A DNA stretch of 64,000 bases from Thiosocius sp963808165 (GTDB lineage: Bacteria; Pseudomonadota; Gammaproteobacteria; Chromatiales; Chromatiaceae), in NCBI GenBank assembly GCA_963808165.1, contig CAWEET010000023.1, positions 1 through 64,000 of the forward strand, read 5' to 3'. The position numbers and the translations under genes are program-made. A model generated the notes under the pieces. It was not told where the DNA came from. It was given only the letters and a program-made list of their open reading frames with translations, and did no database searches. This document shows positions 34,645 to 42,921 of this stretch, piece by piece (the first letter of the stretch is position 1; each line of letters opens with the position of its first letter).

Positions 34645-35418
34645 ATCCAGATGCAGGATCACTGTCTCGCCGACACGCAAGGGCTGCTGCGGATCAGACG
34701 GAAGGTCCACCACCAGTTCGTAGCGCGGGCCCAGATCGGACTCACCGACCGGCTCGAATCCCACATAAACCACCGTGGCCCTCAGGCCCTGCCCACGCAG
34801 CGTCGCATCGAGCAGCTTGCCCGGCGGCAACGTGCCGGCCTGGACGGCATCGACCGGTGCACGACCCTGATAGCTGCGGTCGTCAGCGAGCGTCACCAGG
34901 GGTTGGCTCTGCAATTCACTGACGACCGACTGCCCGGGTGCCGCATTGACCGCCAGGACGACGCCGTCGAAGGGCGCCATCAAGACGCTGCGCTCCAGAT
35001 CGAGACGTGCCGCGACCAGTTCCGCAGCTGCCCTCTCCGATGCAGCCTGTGCGGATTTCAACGCGATCAGCGCCTGGTTGCGTTCGAAATCGGACAGCAC
35101 AGTGCGATCGTACAACTCCGCCGCGCGCTCGTCTTCACGCTTTGCCTCTTCGAGCATGGCCTTGGCGTGCCGGTACTCGGCCAGTCGACGGCCGGCCTGG
35201 CTTTTGAAACCACGCTGATCAAGGCTGATCAACTGGTCACCCTTCTTCACCGTTTGCCCGGGGCGGACGCGCACCTCGCCAACCACGCCGGAAACCAGCA
35301 TGCCCAGTTCGACGCGCTGGGCCCAGCCGACCACAGCCGGCACATCGGCGGCGCTCGCCACAGACGTCGCAGAACAGGCGAGGCATCCCGCGGCCAGCGC
35401 ACCCAGCAGTCTGTTCAT
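34642..35418 (-). CDS. HlyD/RND-type periplasmic adaptor protein
   Basis: 258-residue membrane-fusion-like protein. Signal peptide MNRLLGALAAGCLACSATSVASA, a lipoyl/barrel half-motif (GMLVSGVVGEVRVRPGQTVKKGDQLISLD), a coiled-coil hairpin (about 75-145, Ala/Glu/Arg-rich), the second lipoyl half (LMAPFDGVVLAVNAAPGQSVV) and a beta-barrel end. Such adaptors bridge an inner-membrane pump and a TolC channel, but no pump gene accompanies it. Last gene of a four-gene overlapping operon; start overlaps the tolC-like stop by four bases. Its stop codon is formed by the end of repeat element C. Confidence 0.85.
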   Translation of the reverse strand: MNRLLGALAAGCLACSATSVASAADVPAVVGWAQRVELGMLVSGVVGEVRVRPGQTVKKGDQLISLDQRGFKSQAGRRLAEYRHAKAMLEEAKREDERAAELYDRTVLSDFERNQALIALKSAQAASERAAAELVAARLDLERSVLMAPFDGVVLAVNAAPGQSVVSELQSQPLVTLADDRSYQGRAPVDAVQAGTLPPGKLLDATLRGQGLRATVVYVGFEPVGESDLGPRYELVVDLPSDPQQPLRVGETVILHLD

Positions 35419-36719
35419 TCGCTCCGTTCCTCCGGCAGCAGGCGGCCGGCCAGTGCCGTCAGTCGTGCCCGTGTAATCATCCAGTCGAACTCCGCCTGCG
35501 CGACATCCAGTCGCAGCGCGGAGATCTCGGTCATCGCATCCCCGAGATCGGTCTTGACCTCGAGATCGTACAGCGCCCGACTGCGATCGAGGTAGAGTTC
35601 ACGATAATCCCCGCGCACAACCAGACCCGCCAGGTGGATGCGCAGGTTCTCCAGGCCCAGCCACAGGTCCAGCACCTGCTGTCGGAGGGCATGTTCGGCC
35701 CCGGCCAGCGTGGCGCTGCTGCTGCGCAGCTCCGCTTGTGCCCGGGCGATTGCAGCACCCTTTGCGCCGCCGGTCATTATCGGCAGTTCCAGCACCAATC
35801 CACCACCGAAGGGGTGAGTGGTATTGGTTTTGCGATTGTAGGCCTGCGCATCCAGTTCGCCGCTGATGACTGGGCCGTAGTCCTTTCGGGCAGCCTCTAC
35901 CTCGGCGCGTGCCGACTCCACCTCGGCACGCAGCGCCCTGAGTTCAGGATTGTGTTGCAGGACATCCGCCAGCAGCGTCTCGTAGTCCGGCAACGGCGCC
36001 TTGGTGTCCGGAGGCCCGGGCCGCACGAGGTTGGCTGCCAGTTCGCCCGGTCGCCCCATAGCGATCGCCAGGCGTGCACGTGCGGCCCGCTGCAACGTCT
36101 GACTTTGCGTGCGGTTGCGTAATGCCGACTGATAATCCGCCTCGAACCTGAGCAGGTCGACGTCCGACAGCCGCTTCAGTTCGTGCCGATCACGCGCGCG
36201 GTCCGCATCGATGTAAGCACCTGCCATAGCCTCATTGTCACGCGCGAATTGCAGATCGGCCAGGATCACGTCAAGAAAGCTCTGCATGATGCCGAGGTGC
36301 GCCTTTTGGCGAGCATCGAGGTAACGCCACTGGCTGCCGTCGCCAGCCAGCCGTGCCGCCTGTTCGAGCGCATCGCTGTAGCCAAAGTCGTAGAGTCGCT
36401 TGGTCAGGGCAATCCGGGCACTGCTGTCGTTGCTGTCGCGATTGCGAGCGACATCTGAAGGCTCGATCGCGCGCAGCCGGCCGATCGCGCCCAGACGCGT
36501 GCCGGAAATGGATTCAGCCTCGGCAAGCGCGGCGACGCTCGCATCACGCGCGGCCTCGGCCAGTTCGATGGCCGGGAGATCGCGGCGCGCGAAGGCGAGT
36601 GCATCCTCCAGTGACAGGGGGTCCGGCAGGACCTGCGGCTGCTCGGCCGCAAGCGGCATCGCGCACGCAAACAGCAGCGTGGCCACCGATCCGATCGATC
36701 CGATCGATCCGCGCGTCAT
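35415..36719 (-). CDS. TolC-family outer-membrane channel protein
   Basis: 434-residue outer-membrane efflux protein with a signal peptide (about 1-25) and two OEP repeats rich in long alpha helices (around ALAFARRDLPAIELAEAARDASVAALAEAES and NPELRALRAEVESARAEVEAARKDYGPVISGELDAQAY). GGLVLELPIMTGGAKGAAIARAQAEL is the usual second-repeat turn. Near the N-terminus a 9-base DNA repeat encodes GSIGSIGS. Overlaps the adjacent genes on both sides by 1-4 bases. Partner of the HlyD-like adaptor downstream; the exported substrate is unknown. Confidence 0.85.
   Translation of the reverse strand: MTRGSIGSIGSVATLLFACAMPLAAEQPQVLPDPLSLEDALAFARRDLPAIELAEAARDASVAALAEAESISGTRLGAIGRLRAIEPSDVARNRDSNDSSARIALTKRLYDFGYSDALEQAARLAGDGSQWRYLDARQKAHLGIMQSFLDVILADLQFARDNEAMAGAYIDADRARDRHELKRLSDVDLLRFEADYQSALRNRTQSQTLQRAARARLAIAMGRPGELAANLVRPGPPDTKAPLPDYETLLADVLQHNPELRALRAEVESARAEVEAARKDYGPVISGELDAQAYNRKTNTTHPFGGGLVLELPIMTGGAKGAAIARAQAELRSSSATLAGAEHALRQQVLDLWLGLENLRIHLAGLVVRGDYRELYLDRSRALYDLEVKTDLGDAMTEISALRLDVAQAEFDWMITRARLTALAGRLLPEERSE
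36687..36710 (-). repeat. Short in-frame tandem repeat (9-base unit)
   Basis: CGATCGATC is repeated about 2.5 times within the first codons of the tolC-like gene, encoding GSI-GSI-GS. The unit is a multiple of three, so copy changes would alter the length of the signal peptide N-region but not the frame. Confidence 0.6.
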
Positions 36720-37246
36720 CAGCGCACAGTGCGCTTGTATCGGGCGAATGGCTTCTCGGCATAGGCGCCCTCGACGACGTATTTGCCAAGCAGCAGAAAT
36801 TCTTCCTTGTCACGGGTCGCACCGGTGAAGCGCGCGGGCTTGATGTACTTGCCGTCGAGATCGAAGAACGCGAATACCGGGGTGGCGCGCACCCGATACT
36901 GTTTGAAGGCAAAGTCTTTCATCGTGGTTGCATTGCCCTGGAAATCGGTTATTTCGACATCTCCCTCTATGTCGACCGGGAAGATCAGAAAGTTCTCACG
37001 AAAATACTCCTGCACGTCGGGCTGATTTAACACCGTTGTCTTCATACGGTGACAGAAGGGACACTCATCCATCTCGAACATGATGAGTATCCCCTTCTTG
37101 CCGGAATCGCGCGCCGTCTGTATTTCCTCGGAAAAATCACCGAAGGTGTCATTGAAGAAATGCTGTCCCGGGTCACGCGCCACCTCCGCCGTTACAGTGA
37201 AACTCGTCGCCAGCAGGACGGCGCTCAAAAACAGACGCAGCATCAT
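36719..37246 (-). CDS. SoxW-like periplasmic thioredoxin-fold protein
   Basis: 175 residues: signal peptide MMLRLFLSAVLLATSFTVTA, then a thioredoxin fold with the redox motif C62-P-F-C65 in MFEMDECPFCHRMKTTVL, cis-Pro region VRATPVFAFFDLDG. It resembles SoxW/thioredoxin-like proteins found with sulfur-oxidation or cytochrome maturation genes. GAGGT lies 6 bases before the ATG pair. Overlaps the tlpA-like stop (4 bases) and the tolC-like start (TGATG), so all four products are probably made together. No sox genes occur in the window. Confidence 0.82.
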   Translation of the reverse strand: MMLRLFLSAVLLATSFTVTAEVARDPGQHFFNDTFGDFSEEIQTARDSGKKGILIMFEMDECPFCHRMKTTVLNQPDVQEYFRENFLIFPVDIEGDVEITDFQGNATTMKDFAFKQYRVRATPVFAFFDLDGKYIKPARFTGATRDKEEFLLLGKYVVEGAYAEKPFARYKRTVR

Positions 37247-37764
37247 TCGGTACCTCCCTCATGCTCGTTCTCGTAGCCTTGGATGAAGGCGCTGATCGCC
37301 TCTGCGGTGACCTGACCCACCTGACGCGCAACCACCTCGCCGTCGGGCGCCACCAGATAAGACGTCGGCAGACCCTCGACCGGCCCGATCAACTGTTCCG
37401 CGCTCGGTCGCTCCGACGCGATCAGGATAGGAAAGGAGAGGAACTGCCGCTCGACGAAATCGCGCAAGCGCAGGTGGTCGATCGCCTCCATGTTCACCCC
37501 CAGCACGACCGCCTTGCCATCCGCCTCGCTGTGGAACACCTCGAGCTCGGGGAGTTCCTCGAGACACGGCGGACACCAGGTCGCCCAATAATTGACCAGC
37601 ACCCAGCGGCCACGGTAATCCGACAGACTGTGATCGCGGCCTTCCAGATCGGGTAGGGTGAAGTCATCGTCCGCTGCATACACCAGGGCACTAGCTGCCC
37701 AAAGCACCGTGATCAGGCAAAGCCATGGCCTTGCGGGGAAAAAAGGTGTATCAATTCGCAGCAT
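37243..37764 (-). CDS. TlpA-like periplasmic thiol:disulfide protein
   Basis: 173 residues with a signal peptide or anchor (WLCLITVLWAASALVYA) and an AhpC/TSA-type thioredoxin fold. The redox motif is C64-P-P-C67 (VNYWATWCPPCLEELPELEVF), and the cis-Pro segment is GLPTSYLVAPDG. TlpA/ResA-like proteins reduce periplasmic disulfides, often for cytochrome maturation. First gene of the operon with the SoxW-like, TolC-like and HlyD-like genes. ATG at this position was preferred to a TTG 15 codons upstream because it gives a normal signal peptide and has AAGG about 10 bases before it. Confidence 0.85.
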   Translation of the reverse strand: MLRIDTPFFPARPWLCLITVLWAASALVYAADDDFTLPDLEGRDHSLSDYRGRWVLVNYWATWCPPCLEELPELEVFHSEADGKAVVLGVNMEAIDHLRLRDFVERQFLSFPILIASERPSAEQLIGPVEGLPTSYLVAPDGEVVARQVGQVTAEAISAFIQGYENEHEGGTE

Positions 37765-37940
37765 CAGTAGTGACCTTGCCAGTTTCAGCGCCGTCAAGAG
37801 ACGCGCCAATGTGCCGAAATGTTCCCAAACAGCGGCGTATCATATCGGCAATCCGCGCCCTCGCCACAGATGGGCCGACTCTGGCGTGAGGGCAAGCGGC
37901 ACGCAAGACCGCGTCCGTGCCATGCTATCGGGAGTCAGGA

Positions 37941-39443
37941 ATGGTAAACGCTCCGTCAATCCAACCCAAGCCCGGGGAATTCAAGATTCCCAGTGCTGCG
38001 GTCGCCCGTCACCCTGCCGCCATGCTGGCGCCGCGCGAGGTGCGACAATGGCTGGATGAACTCCCCATGGCAAACCCGCCACGGGCCGCCCAGTTGCTGT
38101 TGCAGCAACTTCGGCTGTTGGTTCGCGACCCACATCCCGGGCAGCGCCTCGATACCCTGCTGCAGCTGTATCAGACGCCGATCGAGCAGTTGCTCGAGAT
38201 GGTCAACGAGCGCCTGCAGGTCAACCTGGACAGCGCAGTCCCGCTCGACCAGCTCGAGTACAGCCTGCTCGATCTGCTGAGCGAACTCGCTTTCGGTCAC
38301 TTGCGCATTGCCAACGCCGCGCTTGCCGCGGGCAAACCGGCCAGGGTGGAAACCCTCTATCAGGCTATGCGCCTGCTGGAAAGCGCAACCAACATCGAAC
38401 GCCTGCGTTATTTCCGACTCGCCCCCGACTATTGGCAACTCATGCTGAGCATCTATTTGCATGCTGATGCGGGGCAAACCGCCAATCAGATGGTCGACGC
38501 CTCACAGCGCAGTGACGGGGATCCGACAACGATCCAGGGTCTTTTCTTCCGGACCCTGGTAGTAAGCCTGTGCGACCCCCACCAACACCGGCCCGAACAG
38601 GTCCAGAACTGGCACCGCTGGACGGGTCAGCATACGGGTTCGCTGGAATCGACCATCCTGCCGCAAGGGCCATTCGCGGTTCCGCTCGATATCAGCGGGG
38701 CGCTGCCGCCGCTGGCCGCTGCACGCCGCGGCAAGCCCGGGCCCGACATTCGTTACCTGGCACTCGACCGCTTCCTCCAGGAGCTGCGCGATGATCCGGA
38801 GCCCCCCGCGGGGCTTTACCAGGCGTTGAGCGATCTGGTCAAGGGCCGCAAATCGTCAGAGCAACGGCTGAATCCGCGCCAGCCACGCAATCACCCATTC
38901 CAGCTGATGCATGGTCTGCACGTCATCCACGGGCGGCTGGAAGCGCTGGTATTGGGCTCTGCGACTGGCGGCCCCGGTATCGAGGCCATTCCCTGCCGGC
39001 AGGTGAACCAGTCCAAATCAGGCGCGGCCTTCAACTTGCAGGGGCCGCTGAATCCACCGCTGGCGGTCGGCGAATCGGTCCTGCTGGAGGCTGAAGCCCT
39101 CTCACCGAGCGGTGCAGCGGTCGGCTTCGCCGGCCGTATCAGGCGCCTGGTCAGCAGCGGCGATCAGCAGATCGAGATAGGAGTTGAGAAACTCACGGGC
39201 CGCCTGATTCCTGTGACGATCACCGGGAGCGCGGCAGAGCGCGCCCGTGCACAGCCGCAGGCCCTGCTGCAGCAGGACGTCACCAGCGGCCGTTACATCC
39301 TGGTCGCGCCGCGCACGCTGTATCGCGAGGGCGACAGTCTGGTCGCTGAGAGCAGCCACACACGGCACGAGCTGCGGATGGGAGAACTGATCGAGGTCGT
39401 GCAGCAGACCGCCTACATCGCGGTTGAAAACAACGACGCCTGA
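37941..39443 (+). CDS. 500-residue hypothetical protein, possible degenerate PilZ region
   Basis: Soluble protein without signal peptide. The first 300 residues are mostly helical with Leu-rich segments (RAAQLLLQQLRLLVRDPHPGQRLDTLLQLYQT, LEYSLLDLLSELAFGHLRIANAALAAGKPARVETLYQAMRLLE). The C-terminal part has RLNPRQPR and, about 70 residues on, NQSKSGAAFNL, loosely like the RxxxR and D/N-x-S-x-x-G motifs of PilZ domains. A second barrel-like segment follows. A c-di-GMP role is only a suggestion. GGGAG is 6 bases before this ATG. Divergent from the tlpA-like operon and convergent with brkB. Confidence 0.7.
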   Translation: MVNAPSIQPKPGEFKIPSAAVARHPAAMLAPREVRQWLDELPMANPPRAAQLLLQQLRLLVRDPHPGQRLDTLLQLYQTPIEQLLEMVNERLQVNLDSAVPLDQLEYSLLDLLSELAFGHLRIANAALAAGKPARVETLYQAMRLLESATNIERLRYFRLAPDYWQLMLSIYLHADAGQTANQMVDASQRSDGDPTTIQGLFFRTLVVSLCDPHQHRPEQVQNWHRWTGQHTGSLESTILPQGPFAVPLDISGALPPLAAARRGKPGPDIRYLALDRFLQELRDDPEPPAGLYQALSDLVKGRKSSEQRLNPRQPRNHPFQLMHGLHVIHGRLEALVLGSATGGPGIEAIPCRQVNQSKSGAAFNLQGPLNPPLAVGESVLLEAEALSPSGAAVGFAGRIRRLVSSGDQQIEIGVEKLTGRLIPVTITGSAAERARAQPQALLQQDVTSGRYILVAPRTLYREGDSLVAESSHTRHELRMGELIEVVQQTAYIAVENNDA

Positions 39444-39446
39444 CGT

Positions 39447-40745
39447 TCAGCCGGCACTCCCTGCCGAGTCGTCCGGTGGCTGCAACGGCACCGAGTCCGC
39501 ACGTTGCAGGCGAAACGCCGCCATGGGCACGTCCAGGGATCCGGCCAGGCCTGCATTGGCGTGCTCCAGCGTTTCGGCCAGATGGCGGTCACTCGGCCAA
39601 TCCGGGTCGTTCTTGCGCGGCAGATCGAACTGACGACTGGCGTAGAGATCCAGCAGAGTCGCATCGTCCAGGCGACGCGCCAGGACCCAGCCACCGTCAC
39701 GCGTCATGTGCACCCAGTTCAGGTGCTTGAGTTCGACCAGCAGATCCTCCAACTGCGGCTCCATCCAGCGTTGCCGCTGGCGGGCCAGCTCCACGGTCGT
39801 CGGCGCGCTACCCTTTGCCGCCGCCTCGTCCAGTGCCAGCAGCACGGCCATCGCATCTCCCATCCCGGTCTGACAGCGTGCCTGGTCGTGACTGCTCCAG
39901 CGGTAGATACTCAGGCACTGCGTCACCTCGGCACCGAGCAACACCATGATCCACGACAGGTAGAGCCAGACCAGGAAGATAGGGATGGTGGCCAGCGCGC
40001 CATAGATCGCCTGATAAGTCGGAAACTGGGTGATGTACAAACCGAAACCGTGCTTGGCCAGCTCAAACAGGATCGCGGCAAAGACCCCGCCTATCAGTGC
40101 GTGCGCCAAGCGCACCCGACGATTGGGGACCACCAGGTACATCATCGTGAACGCCAGCGCCGACGCGGCCACCGGTGTCAGGGCGAGCAGGCGCCGTCCG
40201 AACCCGCTGCTGGCGGCCTCGGTGAGGATGGGCAGCGACACGAGGTACGAGGTCACCAACATGCTTGCACCGATCAATACCGGGCCCAGCGACAATACCG
40301 CCCAGTAGATCAGGAACTTGGTCGCGAAACGCCGCTGCGACCGGGCCTCCCAGATCGTATTCAGCGCCCGGTCGATATTGGCCATCATCAGCAGCGCAAC
40401 GACCAGCAGGAACACCGCGCCCAAACCGGTCAGGCGGGAGGCCTTGGCGCTGAACTCGGCAAGGTACTCCTGCAACACCTCGCTCGAGGCCGGTACGAAA
40501 TTCTTGAACACGAAGTCCTGAACCACGTCGAATACCCGGTCGGCCACCGGAAAGGCCGAGAACACCGCCAGGGTGACCGTCATCAGCGGCACCAGTGACA
40601 GCAGCGTGGTGTAGGTCAGCGCCGCCGCATTCTGCAGCCCCTCGTGACGCAAGAAGCGCTGAGCCACCAGCACCAGGAAGTCTCCCAAGCGCCGCAGCCC
40701 GGTCCAAAACCGTGCCAGACCCATCGCATCCAATGTCGAGCTCAC
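39447..40745 (-). CDS. YihY/BrkB-family inner-membrane protein
   Basis: 432-residue integral membrane protein of the BrkB (YihY, formerly rbn) family. Six hydrophobic helices lie in the first 290 residues, with family segments GLQNAAALTYTTLLSLVPLMTVTLAVFSAFP, IWEARSQRRFATKFLIYWAVLSLGPVLIG and PTYQAIYGALATIPIFLVWLYLSWIMVLLGAEVT. The C-terminal 130 residues are cytoplasmic and winged-helix-like in character (inference). A GGAGG 7 bases upstream supports a GTG start. Function of the family is not settled; it is not a ribonuclease. Confidence 0.9.
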   Translation of the reverse strand: MSSTLDAMGLARFWTGLRRLGDFLVLVAQRFLRHEGLQNAAALTYTTLLSLVPLMTVTLAVFSAFPVADRVFDVVQDFVFKNFVPASSEVLQEYLAEFSAKASRLTGLGAVFLLVVALLMMANIDRALNTIWEARSQRRFATKFLIYWAVLSLGPVLIGASMLVTSYLVSLPILTEAASSGFGRRLLALTPVAASALAFTMMYLVVPNRRVRLAHALIGGVFAAILFELAKHGFGLYITQFPTYQAIYGALATIPIFLVWLYLSWIMVLLGAEVTQCLSIYRWSSHDQARCQTGMGDAMAVLLALDEAAAKGSAPTTVELARQRQRWMEPQLEDLLVELKHLNWVHMTRDGGWVLARRLDDATLLDLYASRQFDLPRKNDPDWPSDRHLAETLEHANAGLAGSLDVPMAAFRLQRADSVPLQPPDDSAGSAG

Positions 40746-40752
40746 AACATCC

Positions 40753-40757
40753 CCTCC
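40753..40757 (-). promoter_or_regulatory. Ribosome-binding site of the brkB-family GTG start
   Basis: GGAGG, within GGGGAGGGG, lies 7 bases before GTG at 40745 and argues against the internal ATG seven codons later. Confidence 0.7.
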
Positions 40758-40806
40758 CCGCGGTGCTAAAATGCCACCCGGCCTTCAACGTGACAACGGC
40801 AAACCC

Positions 40807-41154
40807 ATGACTGTAAGGATTTACCACAACCCGCGATGCAGCAAGTCGCGCCAGACCCTGCAGCTGCTCCAGGACAGATCGATCGCGCCTGAAGTGGTCA
40901 AGTATCTCGAGACGCCGCCGGATGCGGCGGTGCTGTCCGATCTACTCGACATGCTCGGCCTGGAGCCGCGCGAACTGATGCGAAAGAAGGAAAAAGAATA
41001 CACGGAGAGCGGTGCCGACAACCCGGAGCTGTCTCGCGACGAGCTGATCGCATTAATGGTGCGGCATCCCAAGTTGATCGAGCGTCCCATCGTGGTCAGC
41101 GACGGTAACGCGGTGCTGGGCCGTCCGCCTGAACGCGTGCTGGAGATCATCTAG
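40807..41154 (+). CDS. ArsC-family (glutaredoxin-type) reductase, YfgD-like
   Basis: 115-residue ArsC/Spx-fold protein. The active-site cysteine is C11 in YHNPRCSKSRQTLQLL, and the later segment RPIVVSDGNAVLGRPPERVLEI carries the conserved arginine. It resembles YfgD and glutaredoxin-linked arsenate reductases; no arsenite pump or ArsR regulator is nearby, so arsenate may not be the physiological substrate. First gene of a tight run with wrbA, DUF2069 and hda (2-base gap to wrbA, then overlaps), an arrangement common in gammaproteobacteria. Confidence 0.88.
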   Translation: MTVRIYHNPRCSKSRQTLQLLQDRSIAPEVVKYLETPPDAAVLSDLLDMLGLEPRELMRKKEKEYTESGADNPELSRDELIALMVRHPKLIERPIVVSDGNAVLGRPPERVLEII

Positions 41155-41156
41155 GC

Positions 41157-41753
41157 ATGGGCTACGTCATGGTTCTTTACTACAGCCGCTACGGTGCCAC
41201 TGCCGAAATGGCCCGCCAGATAGCGCGCGGTGTCGAACAGGGAGGCCTCGAGAGCCGCCTGCGCACGGTGCCCGCCATATCCGCCGACCACGAATCGACC
41301 GCCCCGGCAGTCCCGGAGGCCGGTGCCCCCTACGCGTCGCTCGATGACCTCGAACAATGCGCCGGCCTGGCGTTGGGTAGCCCGACGCGCTTCGGCAATA
41401 TGGCGGCGGCACTCAAATACTTTCTCGATGGTACCAGCAGCATCTGGATGAAGGGTGCACTTGCCGGCAAACCCGCCGGGGTGTTCACCTCGACCAGCAG
41501 CATCCATGGCGGACAGGAGACCACCCTGCTATCGATGATGCTGCCGCTGATGCACCACGGCATGCTGATAACCGGGCTGCCGTACTCGGAACCGGAACTG
41601 CTGCAGACCCGTGAAGGCGGCACGCCTTACGGGCCCTCGCATCTGGCCGGACGCGACAGCAAGTTACCGCTGACCACGCAAGAGAAGAACCTCTGCCAGG
41701 CGCTCGGCAGGCGGCTGGCCTGGGTTGGCAGCGCCTTGCGGAACGGCGGGTGA
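41157..41753 (+). CDS. wrbA: NAD(P)H:quinone oxidoreductase WrbA
   Basis: 198-residue flavodoxin-like FMN protein reducing quinones by two electrons. The FMN phosphate loop is VLYYSRYGATAEMARQIA; the second flavin contact is GSPTRFGNMAAALKYFLDGTSSIWMKGALAGKPAGVFTSTSSIHGGQETTLLSMMLPLMHHGM, the WrbA-specific region. Length matches E. coli WrbA. Lies 2 bases after the arsC-like gene; its stop overlaps the GTG start of DUF2069. Confidence 0.94.
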   Translation: MGYVMVLYYSRYGATAEMARQIARGVEQGGLESRLRTVPAISADHESTAPAVPEAGAPYASLDDLEQCAGLALGSPTRFGNMAAALKYFLDGTSSIWMKGALAGKPAGVFTSTSSIHGGQETTLLSMMLPLMHHGMLITGLPYSEPELLQTREGGTPYGPSHLAGRDSKLPLTTQEKNLCQALGRRLAWVGSALRNGG

Positions 41754-42106
41754 ACACTGGAGCGGCCCGCTCGGCCTCGCTGGCCTGCTACCTTGGGCTG
41801 ATCGCCTGGGTGATGGCATGGATCGTTTTTCTCGGCGGCGTCGAACGCGAGCACATCTCGATCTTTCTGCTGCTGTTCGTCAGCCCGCTGCTGCTGCCGC
41901 TACGCGGTGTCCTGGCCGGCCGTGACAAGGCGCTGATCTGGGGCGCACTGGTCGGGCTGCCGTATGCGGTCCACGGCGGCGTGGTGGCCTGGTCCGAGCC
42001 GGGTCAACGCTGGCTTGGCTTGATCGAGGCAGGACTCAGCATCGGCTACCTGGTCAGCGCCAGTCTGTTCATCCGCTGGCGCGCCGACGAACAGTCCGTT
42101 CGATGA
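41750..42106 (+). CDS. DUF2069 membrane protein
   Basis: 118 residues with four hydrophobic helices (about 9-29, 39-53, 63-80, 88-108) and almost no loops, matching the DUF2069 family of small inner-membrane proteins. Function unknown. GTG start overlaps the wrbA stop (GTGA) and its own stop overlaps the hda start (ATGA), so it is translationally coupled on both sides. The linkage wrbA-DUF2069-hda is a recurrent gammaproteobacterial arrangement. Confidence 0.85.
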   Translation: MNTGAARSASLACYLGLIAWVMAWIVFLGGVEREHISIFLLLFVSPLLLPLRGVLAGRDKALIWGALVGLPYAVHGGVVAWSEPGQRWLGLIEAGLSIGYLVSASLFIRWRADEQSVR

Positions 42107-42921
42107 GCAGGCAGCTGCCGCTGGCACTGGGCCTGCAGCACGCGCCCAGCCTCGCGGACTTCGTGATCGGCCGCAACCGCGTGGTGATCGATGCGTTGCA
42201 GCGCTGCCTCGACGGCCGCGGCGAGCCGGTCGTCTATCTGTCCGGCGCCAGCGGCTGCGGGCGCACCCACCTGCTGCTCGGCCAATGTGCGGCCGCTCAG
42301 CAAGCCGGCCTGCAATGCGCATATCTGCCGCTGGCCGGACGCGACGCTTTCAGCACCGAGATGCTAGAGGGTCTCGAGGCCCTGGACCTGGTTGCGGTGG
42401 ATGACGTACATGCGATTGCCGGAGATTCCGCATGGGAACAGGCATTGTTCGGCCTGTTCAACCGTTGCCACGAGCAAGCGACGCGCATGCTGTTCAGCGC
42501 CGACCGGGGGCCCGCCGCGCTCGGTTTGAATCTGCCCGATTTGCGCAGCCGCCTCGCCTGGGGACTGACCCTGGCACTGCAGCCGATGGACGACCAGGAC
42601 CGCCTCGAACTGTTGCGCTCGCTGGCCGCACGGCGTGCACTGAAGATGCCGGAGGAAGTCGCCCGCTATCTGCTCGATCGAAGCCCACGCCACACCCGCG
42701 ATCTTGTCGCCATCGTCGACCGGCTTGACCATGCCTCGCTGGCCGAGCAGCGTCGCCTGACTGTGCCATTCGTTCGGAAAATCCTGGCGACTGGCCTGAA
42801 CGGAGCGCCACCAGGCGGGCAGCAGTCTGTCAGAGATCCCCGAGATACACCGGCCCATCGCCCAGCGCGGCCTGACGCACCAGCATCGCCATCCCGGCGG
42901 GACGCAGGTCGATCTCATTGA
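42103..42921 (+). CDS. hda: DnaA regulatory inactivator Hda
   Basis: AAA+ protein that, with the beta clamp, stimulates ATP hydrolysis by DnaA (RIDA) and prevents over-initiation. The clamp-binding motif QLPLAL is at residues 4-9, the P-loop is GASGCGRTH (48-56), Walker B-like AVDDVHAIAGD and sensor-2 region HTRDLVAIVDRLD follow. 272 residues is about 35-40 longer than usual: the last part (PPGGQQSVRDPRDTPAHRPARP...) is low-complexity and overlaps the oppositely oriented NUDIX gene by 92 bases. The tail is probably dispensable. Confidence 0.93.
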   Translation: MSRQLPLALGLQHAPSLADFVIGRNRVVIDALQRCLDGRGEPVVYLSGASGCGRTHLLLGQCAAAQQAGLQCAYLPLAGRDAFSTEMLEGLEALDLVAVDDVHAIAGDSAWEQALFGLFNRCHEQATRMLFSADRGPAALGLNLPDLRSRLAWGLTLALQPMDDQDRLELLRSLAARRALKMPEEVARYLLDRSPRHTRDLVAIVDRLDHASLAEQRRLTVPFVRKILATGLNGAPPGGQQSVRDPRDTPAHRPARPDAPASPSRRDAGRSH

